Shown one piece after another: positions 36,182 to 44,696 of a DNA stretch of 64,000 nt. Under the pieces are notes generated by a model that saw nothing but the letters and a program-made list of their open reading frames with translations, was not told the DNA's origin and ran no database searches. Position 1 is the stretch's first letter. Every line of letters starts with the position of its first letter. The stretch spans positions 239,002 through 303,001 of the forward strand of contig NZ_JAINVF010000007.1 of NCBI RefSeq assembly GCF_020400585.1, in the 5' to 3' direction. Source of the DNA: Streptomyces sp. NK08204 (GTDB lineage Bacteria > Actinomycetota > Actinomycetes > Streptomycetales > Streptomycetaceae). The position numbers were made by a program, and so were the translations under genes.

Positions 36182-37897
36182 TCAGTGGCGGTGGGGCTTG
36201 GGGTGGTGGGGCTTGGGCTTGTGGTGGGGCTTGGGGTGCGGCTTGGGGTGCGGCTTGGGGTGGGGGTGGGGCTCTTTGCATTTGATGTAGGTGCGGTCTG
36301 TGGCGGTGTGCGTGGCACTGTCGCCGCCCCCGGTGACCGTCACCCTGTCGATGTCGTGCCGCGTCTTGCAGTTGCACGGCACGAGGACCGTGAGCGTGAT
36401 CGGCGGGTAGCTCTGCCCGGCGGCCAGGACATCACTACGGGTACAGGTCAGCGTGGCCAGGTCACAGGTCCATCCGGTCCCCGAGAGAGCCGCAGCGGTC
36501 AGTCCCTTGGGAAGGACGTCACGGACGGTCACCGTGCTGCCGTTCGTGGAACCGGCACCGGCGCTGTTGCCGACCGTGATGGTGTACGTGCCGAGCTTGC
36601 CCTCTTTGAAGTCTCCCTGGTGGGTCTTCTTGATCGTCAAGGAGGGCGGCACCCTGGGGCACAGTCCGGCCGGGTTGCTCGTGTTGGCCTGATTGGCCGT
36701 CCAGGTGTCCGCCGTCCCGGCCGTGCCGGTGCCGGTGGTGAGGTCTTCGCAGTCGTACACCCGGCTGTTCTGCAGCACGTTGCGGGTGACCAGGTTGCCG
36801 GCGTTGACGCCGGCGTCCTCGATGAGGACGCCGTCGTGCCCGCTGTTGCTCACGCTGTTGTCCGAGATGGTGGAAAACGTCAGTGAGCTCGAACCTGCCG
36901 AGATACCGTCGCCGCGCGTGGTGTTGCGGATGTTGTTGTCGCTGATCTGGATTTGAGTGTTTGCATCTGACGGGCCACCGACGACGTTTTCCGCGCGCAC
37001 GCCGTGGTAGCTGCCCTGGATGTCGTTGCGCAGAACCTGAAGCCCGGAGTTGGCGCCTCCGATGTAGATCGCGGATCCGGTGCTGTCGACCGCCTGGTTG
37101 TCGGTCACCACACTGTCGGTGGAGTGGAAGATGTTCAGCAGCCCACCGTCCTCGTGCGAGACGTTTTGATCGACGGTGGCCCGCAGGATGTTCTGGTACT
37201 TGTCGAGGGTGATCGCGCCGTTCTTGTTCTGGAAGAACGCGTTGTTGTCGATCAGCGCGTTGTCCAGGCCCTGGTCGGAGTAGATGCCGTTACCGGCCGC
37301 GGACGCGACCCCATAGCCCATGTTGTTCAAGCGGATGCAGTTCTGTGCGACCTCGGACTGCGTTGTGCCGCTCGCGTTGAAGTAGATTCCGGCCGGGTTG
37401 TTCTGAATCACGTTGTTCGTGATCACGTAGCCGGAGTGGGCGGGGGTCGTCTGGATGGCGAAGCCGCCGGAGTTGTCCGCGGCGCCTTGGTTGTTCTGCA
37501 CCGTGAAGCCCCTGAACCGGATGTTGTCCGCGTTCAGGTAGACGGTTCCCTGGTTGCTTGAGGGAGGGTTCGGGAATTGCTGGATGATGGAGTCCGTCGC
37601 CGGATTGGGCGGTGCGAACACATCACAGTCCGGCGGCAGAGTGGTCTCTCCCTCCAGCGTGAGATCCGGCGTGGTGACGGTGACGGTTTCGTTGTAGGTG
37701 CCGGGGCAGACATGGATGGTGTCCCCTGACGATGCCGCGCTGACGGCGGACTGAATCGTCGTGTAGGTGGCGTTGGGGCAGTGAGCCGTTCGTCCGCTGG
37801 CGGAGACTACGAGCGTGGAGGCGGCATAGCTGGGTGTGGCCGGGAGTACTGCGGCCACTGCCGCGAGCCCCGGCAAAAAGGCGTAAACCTTTCTCAT
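36182..37897 (-). CDS. Secreted right-handed beta-helix protein with His-Pro-Lys tail
   Basis: 571 aa. A signal peptide (MRKVYAFLPGLAAVAAVLPATPSYAAS) is followed by a parallel beta-helix (about 45-415) made of NosD/PbH1-type coils (ITNNVIQNNPAGIYFN, ISDNNIRNTTRGDGIS, VTRNVLQNSRVYDC). It starts with TTIQSAVSAASSGDTIHVCPGTYNETV, as in many surface polysaccharide lyase-like proteins. Next is a DUF11-like immunoglobulin-fold domain (about 425-540; SLTIKKTHQGDFKEGKLGTYTITV). The last 30 residues are nearly all His, Pro and Lys. No catalytic residues are obvious; binding to polysaccharide and metal is inferred. Confidence 0.85.
   Translation of the reverse strand: MRKVYAFLPGLAAVAAVLPATPSYAASTLVVSASGRTAHCPNATYTTIQSAVSAASSGDTIHVCPGTYNETVTVTTPDLTLEGETTLPPDCDVFAPPNPATDSIIQQFPNPPSSNQGTVYLNADNIRFRGFTVQNNQGAADNSGGFAIQTTPAHSGYVITNNVIQNNPAGIYFNASGTTQSEVAQNCIRLNNMGYGVASAAGNGIYSDQGLDNALIDNNAFFQNKNGAITLDKYQNILRATVDQNVSHEDGGLLNIFHSTDSVVTDNQAVDSTGSAIYIGGANSGLQVLRNDIQGSYHGVRAENVVGGPSDANTQIQISDNNIRNTTRGDGISAGSSSLTFSTISDNSVSNSGHDGVLIEDAGVNAGNLVTRNVLQNSRVYDCEDLTTGTGTAGTADTWTANQANTSNPAGLCPRVPPSLTIKKTHQGDFKEGKLGTYTITVGNSAGAGSTNGSTVTVRDVLPKGLTAAALSGTGWTCDLATLTCTRSDVLAAGQSYPPITLTVLVPCNCKTRHDIDRVTVTGGGDSATHTATDRTYIKCKEPHPHPKPHPKPHPKPHHKPKPHHPKPHRH
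36184..36275. repeat. Short tandem repeats encoding the His-Pro-Lys tail
   Basis: Units of the form ggcttggggtgc/ggcttggggtgg are repeated seven or more times at about 36190-36275. They encode (HPKP)n-type repeats at the C-terminus of the beta-helix protein. Confidence 0.75.
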
Positions 37898-38345
37898 TTC
37901 CTCACCTGTTGGTCTTCACGGAAGGCTGGCAACGGCAGCCATGAATCGGCGCACCGGCACCGCTGCGTTGGGTAGACCTGGAAGTCGGTTTCGCCGATTG
38001 ACCTGCACTGTGTGATCGCAGGAGCCTGTAAGACAAGCTCACCCGCTGGCATGAGAAGAAGAACGACCAATATGGCGGTATTCCCCTGCAGTTCTTGGTC
38101 GCCAAGGGGCAATTAAGATGATGAGAAGATCATCGGAGTAGCATTGGTCGGCATTGGCTTTAGCCGAGGCGATTATTCGGGGATACGCGGCGTGTTGGCC
38201 GGGGGTGCCGCCTTCCTTCGAGCCAATCGCTGATGCTGTGATGGCGGGTCTCCGTGTGCCGACGTTGCCCCCGGCGCTGGCGTCGTGTTCCTGCCCCGAC
38301 ACGGGTTCCGTCCCTTGTGCCGGGCACTTCCTGACAAGCCGCCGG
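37898..38345. other. AT-richer upstream region of the beta-helix gene
   Basis: About 450 bases, visibly lower in GC from 37980 to 38200. It probably carries the promoter of the beta-helix gene. No gene is recognised. Confidence 0.3.
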
Positions 38346-38346
38346 T

Positions 38347-38430
38347 GTCATGGCCGAACTGCACTTCCACGACCTTCGGCACACGGGCAATACGCCGGCC
38401 TCCGCGGCCGGGGCCGGGGCGCGTTCACGG
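38347..38430 (+). pseudogene. Scrap of a tyrosine integrase
   Basis: About 28 codons reading AELHFHDLRHTGNTPASAAGAGA. This is nearly the same as the catalytic box II region of the intact integrase at 53.8 kb (AELHFHDLRHTGNTLASTAGAS), including the HxLR motif. Nothing recognisable of the integrase lies upstream, and the match ends abruptly downstream. It marks a former integration event in the same orientation. Confidence 0.8.
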
Positions 38431-38817
38431 GTTTCCCCGCCTTCAGGTGTGCTGAATCCGTGCCCTGGTGGGGCGAGGGTGTCGGCCTCGTCTTCGGCGA
38501 GCCGGAGCGCGCCTCGAGCCTCGTCCGGATCGTCGTCTCGTAGAGCACCCGGTCGAAGTCACCGGACCGTCGAGCAAGACGCCGATCCTTTCGCCCTCGT
38601 CTGCTGCGAGGCAGCACGAGCGCAGGCGGCCCAAGGCGACAGGACCGGGGTCGGATCCCGGGAGACAGTGGGATGAGGAGGCGGCGCCGATGATGAGCAC
38701 CAGCCCCTGCCAGGTCTGGCATCCGTGTGGGCTCGCCGAGCCTTCCGTACGGCTGAGACGGTCCTACCGCGCTCGACGTGGGGCAGGCGTCGTGCTTCGG
38801 GAGCCTGGAGGCTCGCC
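38431..38817. other. Decayed stretch between integrase scrap and stress-protein gene
   Basis: About 390 bases. Short protein-like runs occur in different + frames (VGLVFGEPERASSLVRIVVS ending at 38543; FALVCCEAARAQAAQGD near 38630) but no complete gene. It is consistent with degraded mobile-element DNA. Confidence 0.3.
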
Positions 38818-39702
38818 GTGAGGCCGCCGGTTGTCGTGGGAGTCGACGGCTCGCCTTCCAGCCTGGACGCTGTGGCGGTCGCGGCGCGTGAGGCGAGGCT
38901 TCGCGGGTGCGGGCTGAAGATCGTGCACGCGTATTTTCTGCCTGCCGTGTATGCGTCGCTCGGTCTGTGGTCCACGGGGTCGGCCGGGGAAGTGCTGCGG
39001 GAGGCGGCCGGACGTCTGGTGGTTGAGGCGGTGGAGCACGCCCGTTCTGTGGCCCCTGACGTCGAGGTCGGTGACTCGGTGGTGGCGGGTGGGCCGCTGA
39101 CGGTGCTGGAGGCCCAGTCGCGCACGGCAGCACTGGTGGTGGGCAGCCGGGGGCTGGGAGGTTTCGCCGGGCTGATGCTGGGGTCGACGGCGGTCCATCT
39201 GGCCGCGCACGGGCGCTGTCCGGTCCTCGTGGTGCGTGACCGTCCCGAGGGCACCGGCCCGGTCCTGCTCGGCGTCGACGGCTCACCGGCCGCTGAAGCC
39301 GCCGTGGAGTTCGCCTTCGCCGAAGCGGCCCTGCGCGGCACCGGCATCGTGGCCCTGCACGCGTGGACGCCGTGGACCGTGCCGGTTCCTCCTCCGCCGG
39401 ATCCGTCGGAGCCCTATGCACTGGCTCCAGGCATGCTCGCGGACGGCGAAAGGCGCCTGCTGGCGGAAGCGGTCGCCGGCCGGCAGGAGCGCTACCCGGA
39501 GGTTGCGGTCGAGCACACGGTGGTGAGGGGCGGTGCCCGTGAGGCGCTGATCGGGGCGAGTGCGAGGGCCGGACTGCTTGTCGTCGGTGCACGGGGCCGT
39601 GGTGGGTTCACCGGTCTGCTCCTCGGCTCGGTAAGTCAGGCGGTCCTGCATCACGTGCACTGTCCGGTCGCGGTCGTGCGAGGTTCCGGTGACCGGCCAT
39701 GA
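38818..39702 (+). CDS. Universal stress protein, tandem UspA domains
   Basis: 294 aa from GTG at 38818, with GGAGG seven bases upstream. Two Usp domains: residues 1-140 with VVVGVDGSPSSLDAV and the ATP motif GSRGLGGFAGLMLGS, and 148-290 with VLLGVDGSPAAEAAVEFA and GARGRGGFTGLLLGS. Both fit G-x2-G-x9-G-S/T, so both probably bind ATP. Tandem Usp proteins in actinobacteria are induced by hypoxia, nitric oxide and stationary phase, often with P-type ATPase genes, as seen next door. A broken P-type ATPase gene overlaps its 3' end by 14 bases. Confidence 0.92.
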   Translation: MRPPVVVGVDGSPSSLDAVAVAAREARLRGCGLKIVHAYFLPAVYASLGLWSTGSAGEVLREAAGRLVVEAVEHARSVAPDVEVGDSVVAGGPLTVLEAQSRTAALVVGSRGLGGFAGLMLGSTAVHLAAHGRCPVLVVRDRPEGTGPVLLGVDGSPAAEAAVEFAFAEAALRGTGIVALHAWTPWTVPVPPPPDPSEPYALAPGMLADGERRLLAEAVAGRQERYPEVAVEHTVVRGGAREALIGASARAGLLVVGARGRGGFTGLLLGSVSQAVLHHVHCPVAVVRGSGDRP

Positions 39703-40167
39703 GGTTGCCCGAGCCCCCGGGCAGACGTCCGCCCCCGCGGCGACCGCGCACCATGCGGTGGTGGCCCGTGAGGTGGTACTGCTGCTGGAGACCGACGCCG
39801 ATGGCGGGCTGAGCACCGAGGAGGCGGCCCGGAGGCTTGAACGGTTCGGACCCGATGTGCTTCCCCTGGCTGTGGGCGGCGGCCTGCTGTGGCGGGTCCT
39901 GCGTCAGTTCCACCATCCACTGATCTACGTCCTGCTGGCCGCGGGCGCCGTCACGGCTGCGTTGGGTGAGTACGTCGACTCTGCGGTGATCTTCGGTGTG
40001 GTGCTGGTGATGCGCTCATCGGATTCGTGCAGGAATCCCCTCCGCGTGCCGCCGTCACCACCGCGGTGGGCACCTGCCGTACCGCCGGCATCGCCGCCAG
40101 AATGATCAGCGGAGCCTCGGCGTACTCATGGGGCAGCAGGCGTTCCGCGATGCCTCGGTCGTCCTGA
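39689..40167 (+). pseudogene. P-type cation ATPase, broken by frameshift and large internal deletion
   Basis: It starts at GTG 39689 and reads a good cation-ATPase N-terminus (ETDADGGLSTEEAARRLERF, then FHHPLIYVLLAAGAVTAALG) as far as VIFGVVLV near 40007. One base is then missing: in the next frame the expected continuation reads IGFVQES. The frame jumps after a few residues to AAVTTAVGTCRTAGIAARMI, which belongs to the cytoplasmic P/N-domain region hundreds of residues later, and ends at TGA 40165-40167. The phosphorylation motif DKTGT is absent. It is a non-functional remnant between two stress-protein genes. Confidence 0.85.
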
Positions 40168-40306
40168 CCGCTCGCGTCAGCGCGACCAGTCGTCGGTCCC
40201 TCGGCACAGGACCGTTCGGCCCGATGCGCCGCGCGGCACGGTGACGGAATCTGGAAGGGAGCCCGTACAGGAGGCAGCGAGATCCGTTTGACAAGAAGGC
40301 GGTGCC

Positions 40307-41185
40307 ATGAGGAAGCCGGTCGTAGTGGGTGTCGACGGCTCACCGTCCAGTCTGGACGCGGTTGAGGCAGCGGTGCGTGAGGCGGCGCTACGCGCGACCG
40401 GCCTGAGGCTGGTGCACGCCTTCGGCTGGCCGTCGGTCCATGTCCCCCCGGGGATCCCGCCTTGGACCCCCGCTGCGGCGGGGGTGCGGGAGCTGGTGGA
40501 CGGCACGCTGGCCAAGGCCGAACAGCGGGCACGCGAAGTCGAGCCGCACGTGGACATCACCCGGGAGGTCACGGTCGGCGAGCCGCTCATGGTGCTGGAG
40601 ATCGAGTCGCGCACCGCCTCGCTCGTCGTGGTGGGCAGCCGCGGGCTTGGCGCGTTCGGTGGCCTGCTGCTCGGGTCCACCGCCGTGCATCTGGCCGCCC
40701 ACGGCCATTGCCCGGTGCTGGTGGTCCGGGGCAAGCCGAACCTCACCGGCCCCGTGCTGCTGGCGGTCGACGGCTCACCGGCGGGTGAAAGGGCTGTCGA
40801 GTTCGCCTTCGCCGAAGCGTCGATGCGCGGTGCGGGCCTGCTGGCGCTCCACGTGTGGAACACCTGGAGCGAGCGGGCCTACGAGGGCCCGGGCGACCCG
40901 CTGAACATGGTGGTCGACATCGAACGGCTCCGCGAGGAGGAGCAGCGGCTGCTGGAAGAGACCCTGTCCCCGTGGTTGACGCGTTACCCACATGTCGCGG
41001 TGGAGCGGCGCTTGGTGCGCTCTCGCATTCGCCCAACCCTCATCGAGGCGAGTCACGACGCGCGGTTGGTCGTGTCCGGAGCTCGTGGTCGAGGCGGCTT
41101 CACAGGGCTGCTGCTCGGCTCGGTCAGCCAGGCCCTGCTGCATCACGCACACTGCCCGGTCGCCGTGATCCGCGGCGAGGAGTGA
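40307..41185 (+). CDS. Universal stress protein, tandem UspA domains
   Basis: 292 aa starting MRKPVVVGVDGSPSSLDAVEAAVREA. The first domain has GSRGLGAFGGLLLGS. The second starts VLLAVDGSPAGERAVEFA and has GARGRGGFTGLLLGS, both good ATP-binding motifs. It is clearly paralogous to the protein at 38818 and separated from it by the broken P-type ATPase. The set of Usp, ATPase and Usp resembles dormancy (DevR/OsdR) gene clusters; no DevR box was verified. Confidence 0.92.
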   Translation: MRKPVVVGVDGSPSSLDAVEAAVREAALRATGLRLVHAFGWPSVHVPPGIPPWTPAAAGVRELVDGTLAKAEQRAREVEPHVDITREVTVGEPLMVLEIESRTASLVVVGSRGLGAFGGLLLGSTAVHLAAHGHCPVLVVRGKPNLTGPVLLAVDGSPAGERAVEFAFAEASMRGAGLLALHVWNTWSERAYEGPGDPLNMVVDIERLREEEQRLLEETLSPWLTRYPHVAVERRLVRSRIRPTLIEASHDARLVVSGARGRGGFTGLLLGSVSQALLHHAHCPVAVIRGEE

Positions 41186-41348
41186 CCATGGCGATGCCTT
41201 CCCCGGCAGCCGGCCGCTGCGGAACCATCGCTCACCTCCAGGCAGCAGGCCGATCCGATCCACGAGCGCGCCCCCGCGACTGCCGGGCGGTGGGTGGCCG
41301 GTGGCGCAGCTTCGGCCAGAACGCCGACGTTCGTTGGGCGTAGGCGGT

Positions 41349-41478
41349 CTACTGTTCGCCGAACCGGGCGGCGACTTCCCGTTCCTCGCTGCGCGCCAGG
41401 CGCAGGTACACGCAGACCAGCACGGGGAACATGATCAGAGTGGGGATGGTCGGCCACTGCACCAAGAACCCGATCACG
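41349..41478 (-). pseudogene. C-terminal scrap of a membrane methyltransferase (isoprenylcysteine carboxyl methyltransferase type)
   Basis: A minus-strand frame ending at 41349 reads GVIGFLVQWPTIPTLIMFPV and LRLARSEEREVAARFGE. This matches the last membrane helix and ExExEVxxxFG motif of ICMT/PEMT-like membrane methyltransferases. An in-frame stop lies just upstream and the rest of the gene is missing. It is adjacent to the stress-protein gene, where such methyltransferases often occur in actinobacterial clusters. Confidence 0.6.
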
Positions 41479-41777
41479 CCGTGTCTTCATCGTGCGAAGC
41501 GTCTGCAACAACCTTGCACGGGCGGCCCCTTGGTCGACACTTCCGATTCCCTAGAGCGGCCCGCGTCCTACTGCCCAGTCGGTGCAGGCGTTCCACGGCC
41601 CTGATGCTGCGTCCGGAGCGCGGCGACGGCTCTACGGTTGGATGCATAGCCCTGCGGGGTGCCAAGGCGTGAGCCCCGTGCCGATGCTCGTGAGTCTGTT
41701 CCGCGGACCGGATCAGACCCACGAGCTGTGCCTGTGAAAGGTCCGAGTGACGCCTGTTCCTACGGGTCCGACACGGA

Positions 41778-42224
41778 CTAATCGCGCAGTAGGCGCATAG
41801 CCAGTACGGAACCATCCGGATGGATGGAGACGGGACCGTTCCAGCGTGGTGCCCAGACGTCGCTTGGCCATGTGGACCGGCGAGCGTAGATTTCCCGGCG
41901 GTACTGTTCCACCCGTCCTTCCTCAAGGTGGCGGAAGAGATCCTCCGCGACTCCGGAGAACGCCTCGACTCGCTTCCGGTTGAGTCGGAAGACGTGGTCG
42001 GTGCCGACGAAGTCGATGCCGAAGAACCGGTGCCGTGCGTCCTGGACGCTGTCCGTGGCGGCGTGGGCAAAGCCTGCGAAGTGTCGTTGCCCTTGCCGTT
42101 TCGTCAGGTATGGGACGGTCGCACTCGTGTCTCCAGCGAAGGCCGTAAGGCCAGCTGCGGCTGTGCGGGACTTGCATCAGAGGTGCTGCGGGCATGCGAA
42201 CGGAGGGTTGAGTTCACGGCGCAT
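41778..42224 (-). pseudogene. Unrecognised 148-residue gene interrupted by an in-frame TGA
   Basis: A single minus-strand frame from ATG 42224 to TAG 41778 has strong codon bias and protein-like text (HFAGFAHAATDSVQDARHRF, then FGIDFVGTDHVFRLNRKRVE, then WPSDVWAPRWNGPVSIHPDG). The sixteenth codon is TGA (42177-42179). Either this is a nonsense mutation or translation starts after it at a non-standard codon; no ATG, GTG or TTG lies in the first part after the stop. I do not recognise the family. Confidence 0.45.
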
Positions 42225-42268
42225 GATGACCGGTTATGGTGAAAACCGGACGTCCGGCTTGATGGTCG

Positions 42269-42577
42269 ATGACGGCCGAACTCCGTGACCGGCCGTGCCG
42301 GATCAACACCGGGATCGGCCGCGTGCGAAACGGCCCGAGTGCCGCCGTGGTGTCCTCCCTGCGCAAGATCCTGGCCGTCGAGGACGGCACGGATGTGCTG
42401 TCCGTCAACCGCGATGGCGTCTGGCTCGGAATCCGGTTGCAGATCACCGCCGGTCAGCCCACCGTCACCCCTCTGAGCCTGAAGGAACGGGAAGCCGCCC
42501 AGTTCGTAGCCGCCCGCGCCAAGTTGGGCGCGGCCTACTGCACCATCACCCGCGAAGGAGCAACCTCGTGCCGCTGA
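42269..42577 (+). CDS. Hypothetical protein (unrecognised family)
   Basis: 102 aa. It reads as real protein from about residue 25 (AVVSSLRKILAVEDGTDVLS, then VWLGIRLQITAGQPTVTPLS) with high third-position GC. The ATG at 42269 lacks a good ribosome site; GTG at 42347 or 42350 is an alternative start. It overlaps the next gene by ten bases, suggesting an operon of two. The function is unknown. Confidence 0.45.
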   Translation: MTAELRDRPCRINTGIGRVRNGPSAAVVSSLRKILAVEDGTDVLSVNRDGVWLGIRLQITAGQPTVTPLSLKEREAAQFVAARAKLGAAYCTITREGATSCR

Positions 42578-42873
42578 CTGCAACCCACATCGTCGCCGAC
42601 ACCGCCACCGTGACGGTCGCCTCCCAGACGGAGGAGATCGCCGACTGGTCCCGCCGCTACTTCGGCCCCTGGGGAGCCACCCCCGCCAAGGCCCCCAAGG
42701 GCGTCGGCATCGCCGAAGACAGCGGCGCCCTGGTCCTCGCCGACACCGGCCCCACGCGGGTGGACGACGTCGAGACCCTCATCCACGACTACGGGTTCGC
42801 AGACGCCGACTACGCCAGTGCCCGCACCCTCGACATCGGCGGCCCGCCCACTTCCTGCACTGGGCGGGCCGCC
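42568..42873 (+). pseudogene. Truncated hypothetical gene, coupled to upstream gene
   Basis: It starts at GTG 42568 with AGGAG upstream, and reads about 92 convincing residues (HIVADTATVTVASQTEEIAD, then RRYFGPWGATPAKAPKGVGI, then VETLIHDYGFADADYASART). At 42838-42873 the frame runs straight into a perfect 13-bp hairpin and loses protein character, although no stop occurs until 43147. The N-terminal style resembles that of larger actinobacterial proteins with a downstream catalytic domain, so this is probably the front end of a deleted gene. Confidence 0.45.
42838..42873 (+). terminator. Strong GC-rich hairpin
   Basis: Perfect 13-bp stem GGCGGCCCGCCCA (42838-42850) with TGGGCGGGCCGCC (42861-42873) and a 10-base loop. 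It lies between the truncated + gene and the 3' end of the PIG-L gene. Confidence 0.65.
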
Positions 42874-43033
42874 CTCACATGCCCCTGCCAGGGCTTCCCT
42901 TCACGCCATGAGATTCGTCGACGAAAACCGAGGCCCTGCACTTCTGTAGGGTCTCGCAGTTGGTGTCAGGTGTGTGACTCGCTCGGTCGCGCAGTGCAGT
43001 CGATGCGCTTTCCCAGCTGGTCGGGCGGGCGGA

Positions 43034-43867
43034 TCAGCGCAGCCCGGCGAAGAGATCGTTCTCGGGTACGGCCGCGCCGGTGGCGTCCTGGACCCGTACG
43101 AAGGTCTCCATGCCCATCAACTCACCGAACCTCTCCTTGCCCATCTTGAGGAAGAAGATGTTCTCGCCCTGACTGGCGTGCGCGGCCAGCGCGTCGAATT
43201 TCTGACCGCTGAACGCGGTGGTGTCCACCCACGTGGTGATCTCATCGTCGGGCAGGCCGATCTCGGCCATCGCGGCGGCCTCGGCAGGATCCGGCTCCGG
43301 CATGTCCGGATGAAACTCGCGCATGATCTCCCCGAACCGCTGCATCCCCGAGCGGGGCATCGTGGTCCAGTACACCTTCGGTGTCAGCGCGGTCATCTCC
43401 AGCGCCGCCATCGTGATGCGGTGGGCCTGGATGTGGTCGGGGTGGCCGTAGAAGCCGTTCTCGTCGTAGGTGACGACCACATCCGGTCGGTAGTGCCGCA
43501 TGAGTTCCGCGAGTCGGGCCGCGCCTTCCTCGACGGGGGTCTGCCAGAAGGATCCGGGGGCGTCGTTGCTGGGCCAGCCCATCATCCCGGAGTCGGCATA
43601 GTTCATCATCTCCAGATTGCTGACCTTCAGCACCTCACAGCTTGCTTCGAGTTCTTGACGGCGCATCAGGGCGACGGCCGCCGGATCGTGCCCGGGATCG
43701 CCCGGTTTGACACCCTCCGGTCCGTCGCCGCAACCGCCGTCGGTACACGTCACGAGAACCGTGCGGATGCCTTCCGCCGCGTACCGCGCGAGGACCCCTC
43801 CGGTTCCGGTGGCTTCGTCGTCGGGGTGGGCGTGTACTGCCATGAGCGTCAAGGGCCGGTCAGTCAA
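43034..43867 (-). CDS. PIG-L/LmbE-family deacetylase (mycothiol-type)
   Basis: 277 aa from TTG at 43867; AGGAGGA lies at proper spacing, and a downstream in-frame ATG would remove part of the first strand. Zinc motif AHPDDE is at residues about 13-18, with the third ligand in YGHPDHIQAH. Relatives are MshB and Mca of the mycothiol pathway and various GlcNAc deacetylases; the insert around MMNYADSGMMGWPSNDAPGS is like mycothiol S-conjugate amidase (Mca). The genome certainly has core mca/mshB elsewhere, so this is probably an accessory deacetylase. Confidence 0.85.
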   Translation of the reverse strand: MTDRPLTLMAVHAHPDDEATGTGGVLARYAAEGIRTVLVTCTDGGCGDGPEGVKPGDPGHDPAAVALMRRQELEASCEVLKVSNLEMMNYADSGMMGWPSNDAPGSFWQTPVEEGAARLAELMRHYRPDVVVTYDENGFYGHPDHIQAHRITMAALEMTALTPKVYWTTMPRSGMQRFGEIMREFHPDMPEPDPAEAAAMAEIGLPDDEITTWVDTTAFSGQKFDALAAHASQGENIFFLKMGKERFGELMGMETFVRVQDATGAAVPENDLFAGLR

Positions 43868-44126
43868 GGAACAGTCCTCCTGCAGAAATACGTCTTGGTC
43901 CGAGTGCGCGGCGGGCGTACCGCGATCCTGGGGCCCGGATCCTGGTGGGGCGGACGACCTTGTGGTCTCCGTGTTCCCCGCCCGTGCGGCGCCGGTTCCT
44001 CGGTCGATGCAACCGCGCCGACCGGACCGGCTGTTCCCGGCGCGGCTGCTTGGTCCAGGCGTCGGCGTTCAACGCGAACGAGGTGCAGGCGGCCGATCGT
44101 CGGCTGTGTTCCGCCTGCTTTACCGG

Positions 44127-44610
44127 TCAGCGTCTGCGGCTGGAGTCGTTCACCGTGCTGGTCGCCACGGGCGGGGTGGATGGCGCTGAGGAAGGTGGCG
44201 GTGTCGCTCGCGTGATCGTGGCCGTGTGTGCCTGTGCGGCTCGCGCTTGCTCGCTGGGTGCTGGCCATGCGCCGAGGCGTTTGATGCGCCAGGTGAGGCT
44301 TCGGGCGGTGGAGCGGGCGTCGTCCAGTGCACGCTGGCGGGCGGCGTGCTGGAGGAGCTGTTGGGGGTCGTGGCCAGCGTTCTTGGCTTGGGTGAGGGCG
44401 GCGGCCAGTGCCGGCCAGGCAGGGTCGGCGAGAACCTCATCGGCACGCTCTGGCAAGACGGCCCGTAGGTGCAGGTCGGGGGCGGGTTCGGAGCCGGAGA
44501 ACCAGATCGGCTGGCCTGCGGCGTTGGTGTCGCCTTCGATGGCGATCTTGTAGCCGCGTACGTCCCCGGAGGGGAAGTGCTGGACGTTGACGCGGACGCC
44601 GTCGAGCCCG
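44127..44610 (-). pseudogene. C-terminal fragment of a relaxase-like mobilisation protein
   Basis: The minus frame ending at 44127 reads VRVNVQHFPSGDVRGYKIAI and GDTNAAGQPIWFSGSEPAPD. This resembles the C-terminal half of relaxases carried by Streptomyces integrative elements. The catalytic N-terminal half (Tyr and HxH motifs) is absent, and the fragment is cut close to the 46-bp repeat at 44651. It is likely a remnant of an earlier element at the same tRNA. The family match is from memory, so moderate confidence. Confidence 0.45.
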
Positions 44611-44613
44611 TCG

Positions 44614-44643
44614 AGGCCCCGAACCAAGATCGGTTCGGGGCCT
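44614..44643 (+). terminator. Hairpin with T-run beside the left attachment repeat
   Basis: Perfect 12-bp stem AGGCCCCGAACC (44614-44625) with GGTTCGGGGCCT (44632-44643) followed by TTTCCC. Its place just before the 46-bp repeat mirrors the integrase terminator at 54092-54132 before the tRNA. Confidence 0.75.
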
Positions 44644-44650
44644 TTTCCCT

Positions 44651-44696
44651 TGTGCCCCCGGCAGGATTCGAACCTGCGACACCCGCTTTAGGAGAG
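44651..44696. repeat. attL, 46-bp copy of the tRNA-Arg 3' half
   Basis: It is identical to 54138-54183. It covers the 3' part of the tRNA from the anticodon loop through the T arm to the discriminator end plus two flanking bases. The 5' half of the tRNA is absent here, so this copy is not a functional tRNA gene. Confidence 0.92.

Noticed and set aside
41778..42224. Selenocysteine at the in-frame TGA
   Set aside because: No SECIS-like hairpin was seen and Streptomyces selenoproteins of this kind are not known; a nonsense mutation is simpler.
42838..42873. A coding continuation through the hairpin up to 43149
   Set aside because: The frame stays open but loses protein character at the hairpin and overlaps the PIG-L gene on the other strand.
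44651..44696. A second tRNA gene
   Set aside because: Only the 3' half of tRNA-Arg is present; there is no D arm or acceptor 5' strand.
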